Shown here one piece after another: positions 44,498-52,900 of a stretch of DNA of 62,910 nucleotides (the first letter of the stretch is position 1; every line of letters starts with the position of its first letter). Below the pieces are notes generated by a model. The model was not told where the DNA came from. It did not search any database and saw only the letters and a list, made by a program, of their open reading frames with translations. Source of the stretch: a virus. A program made the translations under genes and the position numbers. The stretch covers positions 1 to 62,910 of the IMG/VR virus record IMGVR_UViG_3300031857_021280. The stretch is one strand, 5' to 3'.

Positions 44498-45646
44498 TAA
44501 CTGTTCCCGAAATTCTGAAGGATGGAACAAACTTTCATAGTTTAACAAATTAATTAACTCATCAATAGTTGTTCTTCCTTTTTTAGAACTCCAATTGTTA
44601 CTTTTGTCAGAAACAGAATAATCTATTTTTAAAGTTTTTGGGTCTATCTTTAATATACGAATTTGATACTTACCATTTTTCGATTTAATCCAACTATCAG
44701 TACCACCAATTAATGAAACTTTATTTAATACGTCAATATAATCTTTTGAATACTCTTCGTCATCCAAAATTTCATCATACTTATTATCTAAAATGTTATC
44801 CATTTCTGGATTGAAAGTTTCACTAAATCTTTGATTGTCCCAAACATAATGTTGAATTTCATAATGTTCAGGTGCATGTTTTATGCTTGATTTTTTTATT
44901 GCTTCAAAAAGTAAATCATAAAGATTATCTTCTGGTGAACCAAATCTAGCATATAACAAAACTATATCACCCCAAGATAATTCGTATTTCCAAAAACAGT
45001 ATCTTTGGCTGTAGTTTTCAAGCCCAATAGCTTCTTTTAAACAATTACAATATATGTCTTTTATATATTCAGCAGCACTGTTTCTAACCGCAGAAACACT
45101 TCCTTCAATGTATGCATCTAGAAAAGAACTTTCAAAACCTAATGTAGTCAATAAATCAATAATTTTTTGTACTTCATTACTATCTCTACCTATTTTTTTT
45201 CTTCCCTGATCTGAAGTATAAAAATAATTAACCATTGTGGGTGAAACTATGGATACAATTTCTTTCAATTTATCTACTTGATTGTCATTCAAGGCATCCA
45301 ATATGTATCCTTCACCCCAATCATCATAATATCTGTCAGAAAATTCAGAATACCAATCATAATTTCCGGCATACATATAATCATACATTTGAGCATCATA
45401 GTAACTATCAGAACCTTCTTCAAATTCGTCAGGAAAGAAAAACTGTAAGTATTCAACAAGTCCACCATCGAAAGTGAATAATAATCCGTCTTGGGTTATT
45501 TCAATAATATCTGAAAAATCTTTACCTTCTGAGTTATAAAAGTCAACATCCCTATAAGAAATCCTTTTTTTATTTATTGCAAGAATTTTTTTGAAGTCAG
45601 ATAGTTCTTCTGATTCGTCTTCAAATAATTTTCTTCTTTTTTTCAT
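44468..45646 (-). CDS. Large acidic protein of unknown function
   Basis: The protein has 392 residues and is not recognised. It is rich in Tyr, Asp and Glu, with a motif-like tract SYYDAQMYDYMYAGNYDW and a helical middle (YIKDIYCNCLKEAIGLENY). There is no signal peptide or membrane segment. It starts close to, and divergent from, the tmRNA promoter. The start codon overlaps a TATTTATA element, so the true start may lie further in. It could be a regulator or an inhibitor; nothing in the sequence decides. Confidence 0.55.
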   Translation of the reverse strand: MKKRRKLFEDESEELSDFKKILAINKKRISYRDVDFYNSEGKDFSDIIEITQDGLLFTFDGGLVEYLQFFFPDEFEEGSDSYYDAQMYDYMYAGNYDWYSEFSDRYYDDWGEGYILDALNDNQVDKLKEIVSIVSPTMVNYFYTSDQGRKKIGRDSNEVQKIIDLLTTLGFESSFLDAYIEGSVSAVRNSAAEYIKDIYCNCLKEAIGLENYSQRYCFWKYELSWGDIVLLYARFGSPEDNLYDLLFEAIKKSSIKHAPEHYEIQHYVWDNQRFSETFNPEMDNILDNKYDEILDDEEYSKDYIDVLNKVSLIGGTDSWIKSKNGKYQIRILKIDPKTLKIDYSVSDKSNNWSSKKGRTTIDELINLLNYESLFHPSEFREQLLRKFRNSIL

Positions 45647-45666
45647 ATAAATAAATATACTTAAAT

Positions 45667-45697
45667 TTGGATATATTTAATATTATACATATATTTG
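45667..45697 (+). promoter_or_regulatory. Bacteroidota-type promoter of the tmRNA
   Basis: TTG at 45667-45669, 20 nt, then TATATTTG at 45690-45697. The mature 5' end of the tmRNA is 26 nt downstream. It indicates transcription by the unmodified host polymerase, that is, early or constitutive. Confidence 0.75.
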
Positions 45698-45722
45698 TAT
45701 TAAGAAAGTTCTTTGAAAATAT

Positions 45723-46139
45723 GGGGGTGGTTTTGGATTTGACAGGCATTGGCTGAAGAATAAGGGCACGTGGGGACTGAATTAATCTCCTTAAAAACTG
45801 ATTCAAGTTGCAAATGGCGACGTTTTAGAAAACCTTTCAGTGGTTGGTTTAATTTCAACTGAAGAAGTTACTGTAGCTTAAGTTAAGCACGGAAACGGGG
45901 GGTCGGTGGACATATAACCTAGCAACAGAAGTCTTTACAAAGGTGTGGTTTCTACCCGAAAAGAAACAAACGGTCTCGTTCAGAGTGCTACCGTAACAAA
46001 AGTGAACTCGACACAGTTGTTGGTAACAATGTCAAAATAGGAACCAAATATTTTGGAAGGTATGAAAAACCTTAACCTAAACGTGTAGTCCTTATCTGAC
46101 AGGATGTTATGGACCGGAGTTCGACTCTCCGCACCTCCA
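45723..46139 (+). ncRNA. ssrA: tmRNA (SsrA) with an unusual long tag
   Basis: The acceptor stem GGGGGTG (45723-45729) pairs with CACCTCC (46132-46138) and contains a G3-U wobble, the alanine identity element; the discriminator base is A. The T arm is CGGAG, TTCGACT, CTCCG (46115-46131). Helix 2 pairs ATAAGG/CACGT (45760-45771) with ACGTG/CCTTAT (46081-46095). CCA is not encoded. The resume codon GCA is at 45810, preceded by AGTT. The tag runs to TAA at 45879-45881 and has 23 coded residues: it begins ANGDVLENLS and ends ISTEEVTVA. Pseudoknots were not resolved. Bacteroidota host tags are usually short and end in LAA. Confidence 0.93.
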
Positions 46140-46165
46140 CGCCGGAAGTTTTGTACTTATCGCCA

Positions 46166-46173
46166 TATTTATA
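46166..46173 (+). promoter_or_regulatory. TATTTATA element before the homing endonuclease gene
   Basis: An exact copy in ATATTTATATATAAAATA, 14 nt before the ATG, similar in context to 13135. Confidence 0.35.
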
Positions 46174-46187
46174 TATAAAATATAGAT

Positions 46188-46853
46188 ATGGCGAGACTAC
46201 AAAAAAAATATCACTACATTTATAAAACAACTTGTTTGTTGAATAACAAATATTATATTGGTATGCACAGTACCAACACACTGAACGATGGTTATCTTGG
46301 TAGTGGTAAAAGATTATGGCGTTCATTAAACTATCATGGAAAAGAAAATCACATCAAAGAAATTATTGAGTTTTGTGAAAACAGAGAAATTCTAAAAAAA
46401 AGAGAAAAAGAAATTGTCAATCAACAGTTGATTTCTGAAAAACTTTGTATGAACCTACAATTAGGTGGGGGCGGTGGATTCATTGATAAAAACCATATGG
46501 TAAAAACCTGTAAACGGGGTAATGAAGTCTTTTTAGAAAAAATGAAAGATGACGAATATAGAAAACAATTTTCAGAAAAATTAAGTAAAGCGAATAAACA
46601 ACAATATCTTGATGGTAGAAGAGATAAAAAATATTTTTATGATTGGAAAGGAAAAAAACACACCGATGAAACAAAGAAAAAATTAAGTGAAATGAAAAAA
46701 GGTACGGGTGTTGGGGAAAAAAATTCAGTATATGGTAAAAAGTGTATGACTAAAGGTACGGACAATAAAATGGTAAACCCTAATGAAATTAATTTTTATT
46801 TAAGTAATGGATGGAAATTAGGTAAATATATGAGTAAGAAAAATAAAAAATAA
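46188..46853 (+). CDS. GIY-YIG homing endonuclease
   Basis: The protein has 221 residues. The N-terminal HYIYKTTCLLNNKYYIGMHS is the GIY-YIG motif in the form YIY-YIG, followed by GSGKRLWRSL and the catalytic Glu region (KKREKEIVNQ). The C-terminal part has NUMOD3-like DNA-binding repeats (WKGKKHTDETKKKLSEMKKG, KNSVYGKK). It is a free-standing homing endonuclease and lies 48 nt after the tmRNA 3' end. Homing genes beside structured RNA genes are known in T4-like phages. The target is probably the tmRNA locus of related phages. Confidence 0.85.
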   Translation: MARLQKKYHYIYKTTCLLNNKYYIGMHSTNTLNDGYLGSGKRLWRSLNYHGKENHIKEIIEFCENREILKKREKEIVNQQLISEKLCMNLQLGGGGGFIDKNHMVKTCKRGNEVFLEKMKDDEYRKQFSEKLSKANKQQYLDGRRDKKYFYDWKGKKHTDETKKKLSEMKKGTGVGEKNSVYGKKCMTKGTDNKMVNPNEINFYLSNGWKLGKYMSKKNKK

Positions 46854-46879
46854 TATTAAAAATTATAGAAAAATTTTAT

Positions 46880-46887
46880 TATCTTTG
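46880..46887 (+). promoter_or_regulatory. Bacteroidota-type -7 element before the 46892 gene
   Basis: TATCTTTG in the context AAAAATTTTATTATCTTTG, nearly identical to the site at 17791. It ends 4 nt before the ATG, so the transcript would be leaderless or start inside the gene; the true start may be a later codon. There is no clear -33 element. Confidence 0.45.
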
Positions 46888-46891
46888 TATC

Positions 46892-47371
46892 ATGCAAACA
46901 TTCCTTCCATATTCCGATTTCAGAAAATCTTTAGAATCTTTAGACAACAAACGTTTGGGTAAACAACGTGTCGAAGCATATCAAATTATATCCGCTATCA
47001 CAGGAAGACTTCGAAAAGATGGAAAACCATACAAGGGATGGTTAAATCATCCTTGTTCTGTAATGTGGCGTCCTTATGTAAATGCACTAAAACAATACTA
47101 TAACGATTGCATCGATGTGTGGGTTGAGCGTGGTTTCAAAAACACTATGGAATATGAAAGAATTGAAGGTGAATTTGTTTTACCCGATTGGTTAGAAAAT
47201 GAAGAATTTCATTCATCCCATAGAGCAAATTTATTACGAAAAGATTTGGATTATTATTCTAAACATGGGTGGATAGAAAATCCCGAAAATCCGTATGTGT
47301 GGTTAGATGAAAAGGGTAAATGGTACAAACAAATTGTTGGCAGTAAAGAAAGGATTTACGCAATTTCGTAA
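46892..47371 (+). CDS. Pyrimidine-dimer DNA glycosylase-like protein
   Basis: The protein has 159 residues. TFLPYSDFRKSLESLDNKRL, then GKQRVEAYQIISAI, GWLNHPCSVMWRPYVNALKQ and the later RANLLRKD match the small bacterial family related to T4 endonuclease V (DenV/Pyr_excise; MSMEG_6728-like, from memory). It would incise DNA at UV-induced pyrimidine dimers, protecting phage DNA. The N-terminal Thr after Met (here Gln-Thr) could serve as nucleophile as in DenV, but the alignment there is uncertain. Its end overlaps the tail-fibre gene by 16 nt. Confidence 0.65.
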   Translation: MQTFLPYSDFRKSLESLDNKRLGKQRVEAYQIISAITGRLRKDGKPYKGWLNHPCSVMWRPYVNALKQYYNDCIDVWVERGFKNTMEYERIEGEFVLPDWLENEEFHSSHRANLLRKDLDYYSKHGWIENPENPYVWLDEKGKWYKQIVGSKERIYAIS

Positions 47372-48492
47372 GAACCATTCCAAACAAAATAATCATTATT
47401 ACCCCAAGTGAATGGTAAAGTTGCATCCAAACCTGAGCTTTTACCTATGGATAATGTTGATGGGGCGAGTATTGAACTTTTAGTTGTAAAACCTCCGTAA
47501 GAACCATTCATTAACCCTTGATACCAATCAATACCCTGATCCAAAATTGAAACAGGTAATTGAACTCCGTCTGCTGATGCGGCGGTAAAAGGTAAAGAAA
47601 TTTCCCATGCTCCCGACCCTCCTGATGTTGTTGTTCCAAAAAGTAACTTACCTCTATAAAAACACGTTTTACCAATAACTTTGTATGCTCCCGTAATCGA
47701 ACCGTCACCTATGGTTGGTTGTGTTATACCATTTGATGACCATGTTGGTACATATGATGTCCAAGATGAGGTTATATCACTACCACTTAAAACTATTGTG
47801 GTTGCAGAAACTGTTGTTGCTGAAATTGAAGTTGATTTTAATAATCCTGAATTTGTAGTATCTCCACTTATATCTAATTCCACAGTTGGGTTACTTTTAC
47901 CTATTCCCACTCTGTTTGTACTTGCATCTACAAATAACATATTTGGATTTGTGTCACTTTCAACTCTAAAATCAACATCGATACCCGTTTCATTGATAAC
48001 GGTTTCCGTGCTTTTTAAATTTAATCTATCGATTGTTTGGTAGTAGTGAGTTACTATTGATGGTTCCCATCTTGTAAAATTACCAACAGAAATCGAATTA
48101 CTAAATCCTACGTCTATCCAATTTGTGGAATCCATATAGATTGAAGAACCACTTGTTGTTCCATTTGTTTGTAACCACAAATAATTGTTATTTGTGTTAT
48201 GTGTTCTATTTCCTGTAAAGGTTAAATCAGTATTTGCAAAATTAGTACCACTTGTAAAACCAGTAACATCAAATGTACCACCACTACTATTTGTAAAAGT
48301 GGCAGTACCTGCAGAATAAGTTCCGCCAGTGATTGTTTGCCCACTTAATAAATAATCTTGTAAATCTGAAACATACGTATGAACAGTATCACCTGTCGTG
48401 GCAGAATAATAAGTAACCAAAGGTACTAAAGTATTCCCTGAAATTTGTGATTCTGGTATGTATGGTAATTCTGATATTTTTTTATTTGCCAT
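47356..48492 (-). CDS. Tail-fibre protein with terminal beta-rich domain
   Basis: The protein has 378 residues. The N-terminus MANKKISELPYIPESQISGN, followed by LVPLVTYYSATTGDT, is a common head of Bacteroidota phage fibre proteins. It carries the shared GGTYSAGTATFTNSSGGTF module, a GIGKSNPTVELDISG segment (as in trimeric fibres) and SATTVSATTIVLSG. The C-terminal 130 residues form a separate beta domain (TIGDGSITGAYKVIGKTCFY). It is the last gene of the fibre block and probably a distal fibre part. Confidence 0.65.
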   Translation of the reverse strand: MANKKISELPYIPESQISGNTLVPLVTYYSATTGDTVHTYVSDLQDYLLSGQTITGGTYSAGTATFTNSSGGTFDVTGFTSGTNFANTDLTFTGNRTHNTNNNYLWLQTNGTTSGSSIYMDSTNWIDVGFSNSISVGNFTRWEPSIVTHYYQTIDRLNLKSTETVINETGIDVDFRVESDTNPNMLFVDASTNRVGIGKSNPTVELDISGDTTNSGLLKSTSISATTVSATTIVLSGSDITSSWTSYVPTWSSNGITQPTIGDGSITGAYKVIGKTCFYRGKLLFGTTTSGGSGAWEISLPFTAASADGVQLPVSILDQGIDWYQGLMNGSYGGFTTKSSILAPSTLSIGKSSGLDATLPFTWGNNDYFVWNGSYEIA

Positions 48493-48497
48493 ATTAA

Positions 48498-48505
48498 GAT
48501 AAATA
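48498..48505 (-). promoter_or_regulatory. TATTTATC element before the 48492 gene
   Basis: On the minus strand GTATTTATC, a near copy of the recurrent element, 5 nt before the ATG. Confidence 0.2.
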
Positions 48506-48517
48506 CTTCAAACTAAA

Positions 48518-49231
48518 TTATCTAATTAATAGTATTGGAGGTGAAAATCTTGGGTTTGTCCCTGATACACCATTTTGCCCAATAAGACGAATAAATACTA
48601 ACCCATTGGCACCAACAGGTATTGTTTGCCAATCAGTATCTTTCGCACCTGTTGTATTTGCAATGGTTAATGACACTAATGTGGAATATACACCACCTAT
48701 AGTTGTTGCGTATTGAACAGCAATTAATGTGTTTGCCGCAGCACCTGCAACTTGCATTGAGGTAAATAATCTACATTGTGTGTATTCAGTCAAATCTGTA
48801 ACATATGTTGCATCTTGAGTTAGTGTTGCTGTAGTCGTATGTAACCAAGTTGTAATACCTGCAGGCATATTTGTCCAAATAATTCCAGGAGTTGTACCAG
48901 CGGCAATACTACCACCCCATTGGTGGGCTAACTTTACACTTGGACTATTTGTCCTAAAAAGTTGCCCATTAAGTCTTGTCGTACCTGTAAATTGTAATTC
49001 ACTTCCCGTAAATAATAATGATGTACTACCCGATAAAAGTCCTCCATTATTAAATTGTATCGAACCATTAACCCCTCCTGGTGTTGCTGTACCATTAACG
49101 TTTATAATATTCGAACCATCACCAAAAAGAGTTGATCCTGAAATAGTTGTTGCACTTAACGTTGTGATACTTGACGTAGATGCTGTTAATCCTCCCTCTG
49201 AAATGATACTATCTGAAATAAATTCTGCCAT
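48518..49231 (-). CDS. Fibre/receptor-binding protein, tandem paralogue 1
   Basis: The protein has 237 residues. FISDSIISEGGLTASTSSIT, then TISGSTLFGDGSNI is a repeat-type fibre stem. The C-terminal 130 residues form a beta domain (TTPGIIWTNMPA, TTWLHTTTATLT, NPRFSPPILLIR). It is a clear paralogue of the next gene upstream. Together they look like duplicated receptor-binding tips. Confidence 0.6.
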   Translation of the reverse strand: MAEFISDSIISEGGLTASTSSITTLSATTISGSTLFGDGSNIINVNGTATPGGVNGSIQFNNGGLLSGSTSLLFTGSELQFTGTTRLNGQLFRTNSPSVKLAHQWGGSIAAGTTPGIIWTNMPAGITTWLHTTTATLTQDATYVTDLTEYTQCRLFTSMQVAGAAANTLIAVQYATTIGGVYSTLVSLTIANTTGAKDTDWQTIPVGANGLVFIRLIGQNGVSGTNPRFSPPILLIR

Positions 49232-49235
49232 ATTA

Positions 49236-49243
49236 TATAAATA
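49236..49243 (-). promoter_or_regulatory. TATTTATA element before the 49231 gene
   Basis: On the minus strand ATATTTATATAAT fills almost the entire 12 nt gap between two fibre genes, 4 nt before the ATG. Confidence 0.25.
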
Positions 49244-49954
49244 TTATCTGAATATAATTGTTGGTGGTGAAAAACGAGGGTCGGCAGTACCATTACCTCC
49301 CGCACCAGCCAATCTGATATAAATAAAAGTTCTTGCACCAACAGGAATTGTTGTCCACCCCGAATCCCTTGCTCCTGTACCAGTACCCACAGCCAAAGTT
49401 ACTAATGGAGTGACTTCCCAAGTTGAATTATCTAATGAGTATTGTATTACTAAGTTACTTGCCGCAGCCCCTGCGACTTGTCTTTGAAATGTGAACCTGA
49501 ACTGTGTGTATTCAGTTAAATCTACAATATATGTTGCATCTCCTGTTAATGTTCCTGATGTTTGATGTAACCAAGTTGTAGGTAACGCAGGCATATTTGT
49601 CCATATAATACCAGGTGCAGTTCCTGCGGTTTGTGTTCCAAACCATTGTAACCTTAATCCCGCTGAACTATTTCCGTAAAAAAATTGTCCATTTGTTCTC
49701 GTTGTTCCTGTTATTAACAAACTACCTCCACTATATTCCAAACTTGTGTGACCACTAAAAGTGTTTCCACTATTAAAAACAATTGCATCTTGACTTGATG
49801 TTAATGTAACATTAATGGGTACATTTGTTAAATTAGAACCATCACCATAAAAGGTTGTACCTGAAATTGTGGTTGCACTAATTGTTGTTATATTTGCGGT
49901 GGTTGCTGTTAACCCCCCTTCTGAAATAATACTATCTGAAATAAAATGCCCCAT
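49244..49954 (-). CDS. Fibre/receptor-binding protein, tandem paralogue 2
   Basis: The protein has 236 residues. It has the same layout as the 48518 protein: FISDSIISEGGLTATTANIT stem, then a C-terminal domain with TAPGIIWTNMPALPTTWLH, DATYIVDLTEYTQF and DPRFSPPTIIF. The end shares long conserved blocks with the paralogue, while the middle has diverged. It ends 12 nt before that gene and starts 2 nt after the giant fibre gene. Confidence 0.6.
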   Translation of the reverse strand: MGHFISDSIISEGGLTATTANITTISATTISGTTFYGDGSNLTNVPINVTLTSSQDAIVFNSGNTFSGHTSLEYSGGSLLITGTTRTNGQFFYGNSSAGLRLQWFGTQTAGTAPGIIWTNMPALPTTWLHQTSGTLTGDATYIVDLTEYTQFRFTFQRQVAGAAASNLVIQYSLDNSTWEVTPLVTLAVGTGTGARDSGWTTIPVGARTFIYIRLAGAGGNGTADPRFSPPTIIFR

Positions 49955-49956
49955 AA

Positions 49957-52900
49957 TTAAGATTCACCAATTGCAATTGTTTGCCAATCAACATTTCCTG
50001 TTAAAACGGTGTTCGCATTTGTGTTTATAACAAATCCTGTAGTTGCTTTTGATTCGTATGTAAATGTTCTGTTATCTGAACCTGTAATACTTATGGTGTA
50101 ATTTGTATTCGGATAGGCGGTTGTGAACGTTACGGTATATTTTTTTGGGTTACCTGTAAAACTTCCAGCAGCTACAGTATCAGATTTCATTGAAAGTATA
50201 GGTAAATTCTGATATGTTGTTGCACTTATTGTATTTGCGGTTAACCCATTTGTAAATTCGGTAGGACTTGATATTGTTCCTCCCGTAAATAATCCGGTAC
50301 CTTGAGGTCCTTGTGGACCTATTGCACCTATGTCACCTTTTAACCCTTTAAGTTGTTTAACAGATAATACAAGATTCCCTATAGAACCACTAGTTAAGGC
50401 GGGAAATCTTGCTTGTAATGTTATGTAATCACCTGATGACGCTGAAAAGACAGTATTTGATGCGAAAGTAATCCTATCTGTACTTGAACTTTTTCCACTT
50501 AAACTACCACCATTAATCACTGATAAATCATTCAAATACAATCTTGTTTCAAAGTCGTTTGCGGTAGTACCGTGCCCAACATCACCATGATAATGTATTT
50601 CATACAAACCACTTTCATACATATAAATTCTACCGGTATTTACATTGTCATGGGAAATAACTGAAGAATCATTTTCAATATCTGTAACATTGAATGTTAT
50701 ATTTGTGAATGTGTTTGTTAAAGTATAAAGTGTTGTTCTTCTTGCTTGAACACTAATAGTATTTCCTGTAATATATGGAATGTTAAGGTATGTGGTTGCA
50801 CTTATTGTATTTGCGGTTAACCCATTTGTAAAATCAGTTGATCCTGTTACCGTACCACCTGTAAAAGTTCCTCCACCACCTGTACTAAATCCTGTAACAT
50901 TAAATGTACCACCTGTATTATTTGTAAATGTTGCCGATCCTGTTAAATTGTCGTATGTTCCTCCTGTTACTCTAATATCCGTAGGTAAATTTTGATATGT
51001 AGTTGCACTTATGGTGGTTGATTGTACATTCGTCATTCCCGAAAGAACACCTGTTTGCCAATCTAATTTTATATTACCACCAGCATCAATTAAATTTCTA
51101 GTTCTCCAATCAACAGAAATAATAGGTGTGACTGTGTCAAAAAGTTGCATGTTTTCCCAATCAACAGATAAAACTCCGGAAGAATCATTTAAATATCCAT
51201 TGTTCCAATCTAATTTTAGTATTGATGAGTTATATAGTTGACCATCACCCCACACAACTCTTGTTTCACCATTTGATTCTCTAAGTATTCTATTGAACGA
51301 ATCTATAGTATCTACAAATATACTTGTTCCACTAATAGTATTACCTGTCAGTCCTTGTGTAAATACGGTGTTCCCTGTTACCGTTCCACCACTTAATGGT
51401 AAGTAATCACCACTAACACCACTTGTCCCTCCAGTAATAAATCCTGACACATTAAATGTACCTCCCGTATTATTTGTAAATGTCGCAGTTCCTGTTGAAT
51501 TATTGTATGTCCCTCCAGTAACTCTAATATCTGTAGGAAGATTTTGATATGTAGTTGCAGATATAGTTGTTGCAGTTAATCCTTGAGTAAACACGGTGTT
51601 CCCTGTAACTGTACCACCTGTAAATGTTTCACCAGTACTTCCTGTTGATGATATTGTAAAACTTGGATATGTGCCTGTAACACTTATTCCTGTACCATTA
51701 TTTAATACAACGGTTTGATCGGGCGCAGTATTAGTAATTGTAAAATTAGGATAAGTCCCCCCCGTTAATATTCCTGTTCCACCTGATATTGTTACCGTTT
51801 GATCGGGTGCGGTATTTGTGATAGTAAAGTTAGGATAAGTTCCACTTGTTGAAATGCCTGTTCCATTATTCAGAACTACTGTTTGATCAGGACTAGTATT
51901 AACAATTGTAATATTACCTGTTGTTGTATTCGCAGATAAACCTGTTCCCGTTGTCAATGAATTAACATAACTTGTTTGTCCTGTATAAAACCCTGTTACA
52001 TTAAATGTACCACCAGTATTATTTGTAAATGTTGCACTTCCATTTGAATACGTTCCTCCTGTAACAAATACATCAGTTCCCCCTGTGAAAAAACCTGTGA
52101 CATTGTAGGTTCCGCCTGAATTATTCGTGAACGATATTGTACCATTAGAATATGAACCACCCGTAAATGAATTCAAAAATCTTGAATCGTTATCACTAAC
52201 TACAGTAGTGCTTGAACTTGATGTTTTTACTTTACCAAAAGTGGTTGTTGATGCTGTTGACACCCAATCATTGAGTGTCCCATTAACATCGGCATATGGT
52301 ATTGCGTTTGCTGATGGTGTTACAGAACCAACAGGGTCTAACCCACCAAATTGATGTCTTGTTGCGTGAGCAGATACTGTTACACCATCAACCGTTCCGA
52401 CATTTGTGATGTCGTTTGTACCCATATCAAGGTTACCACTCATAGCACGAGCACCACTAACCAAAAGATATTGTATGTGGTCATCTGCCGCCAAACCAAG
52501 AAGATTTCCGTGAACTGACGATGCGTTTACACCACCCGCTCTAAAACCAATTGTTGGACGAACATCTTCTACTTGTGTTATACCTGAAGAACCTTGTTCG
52601 ATATAAATGTTTGCTATTTGTACCACACCATCACTAAAATAAGTTGGCGGTGTTGGTAATAATGCGTCTTCCGCCTCAACCAATGTTGTATACTCGTTTT
52701 GTCCAATTACTAAAAAGTAATTTTCATACGAACCTTGTCCTACAGTATAAAGAGTATGTTTTGTAAAATAACCAGCAGTTAAACCTGTTAACGTTCCATT
52801 ATTATCATATTGGGTGTTATTAACTAACGTGGTTGCTGAAGTCACCCAAGTTGAACCAGTGCCATTTCTATAATATTGTATAAAATTAATGTTAGTTCCT

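Noticed and set aside
45621-45806. Minus-strand open frame over the tmRNA promoter and 5' end
   Set aside because: It covers the promoter and acceptor stem and overlaps the start of the 44468-45646 gene; there is no coding signal.
45723-46139. A group I intron or tRNA cluster around the tmRNA
   Set aside because: The tRNA-like halves are explained by one tmRNA; no intron core or further tRNA cloverleaf was recognised.
46072-46326. Minus-strand open frame across the tmRNA 3' end
   Set aside because: It overlaps the conserved T arm and acceptor stem of the tmRNA and the start of the GIY-YIG gene; the translated sequence has no recognisable features.
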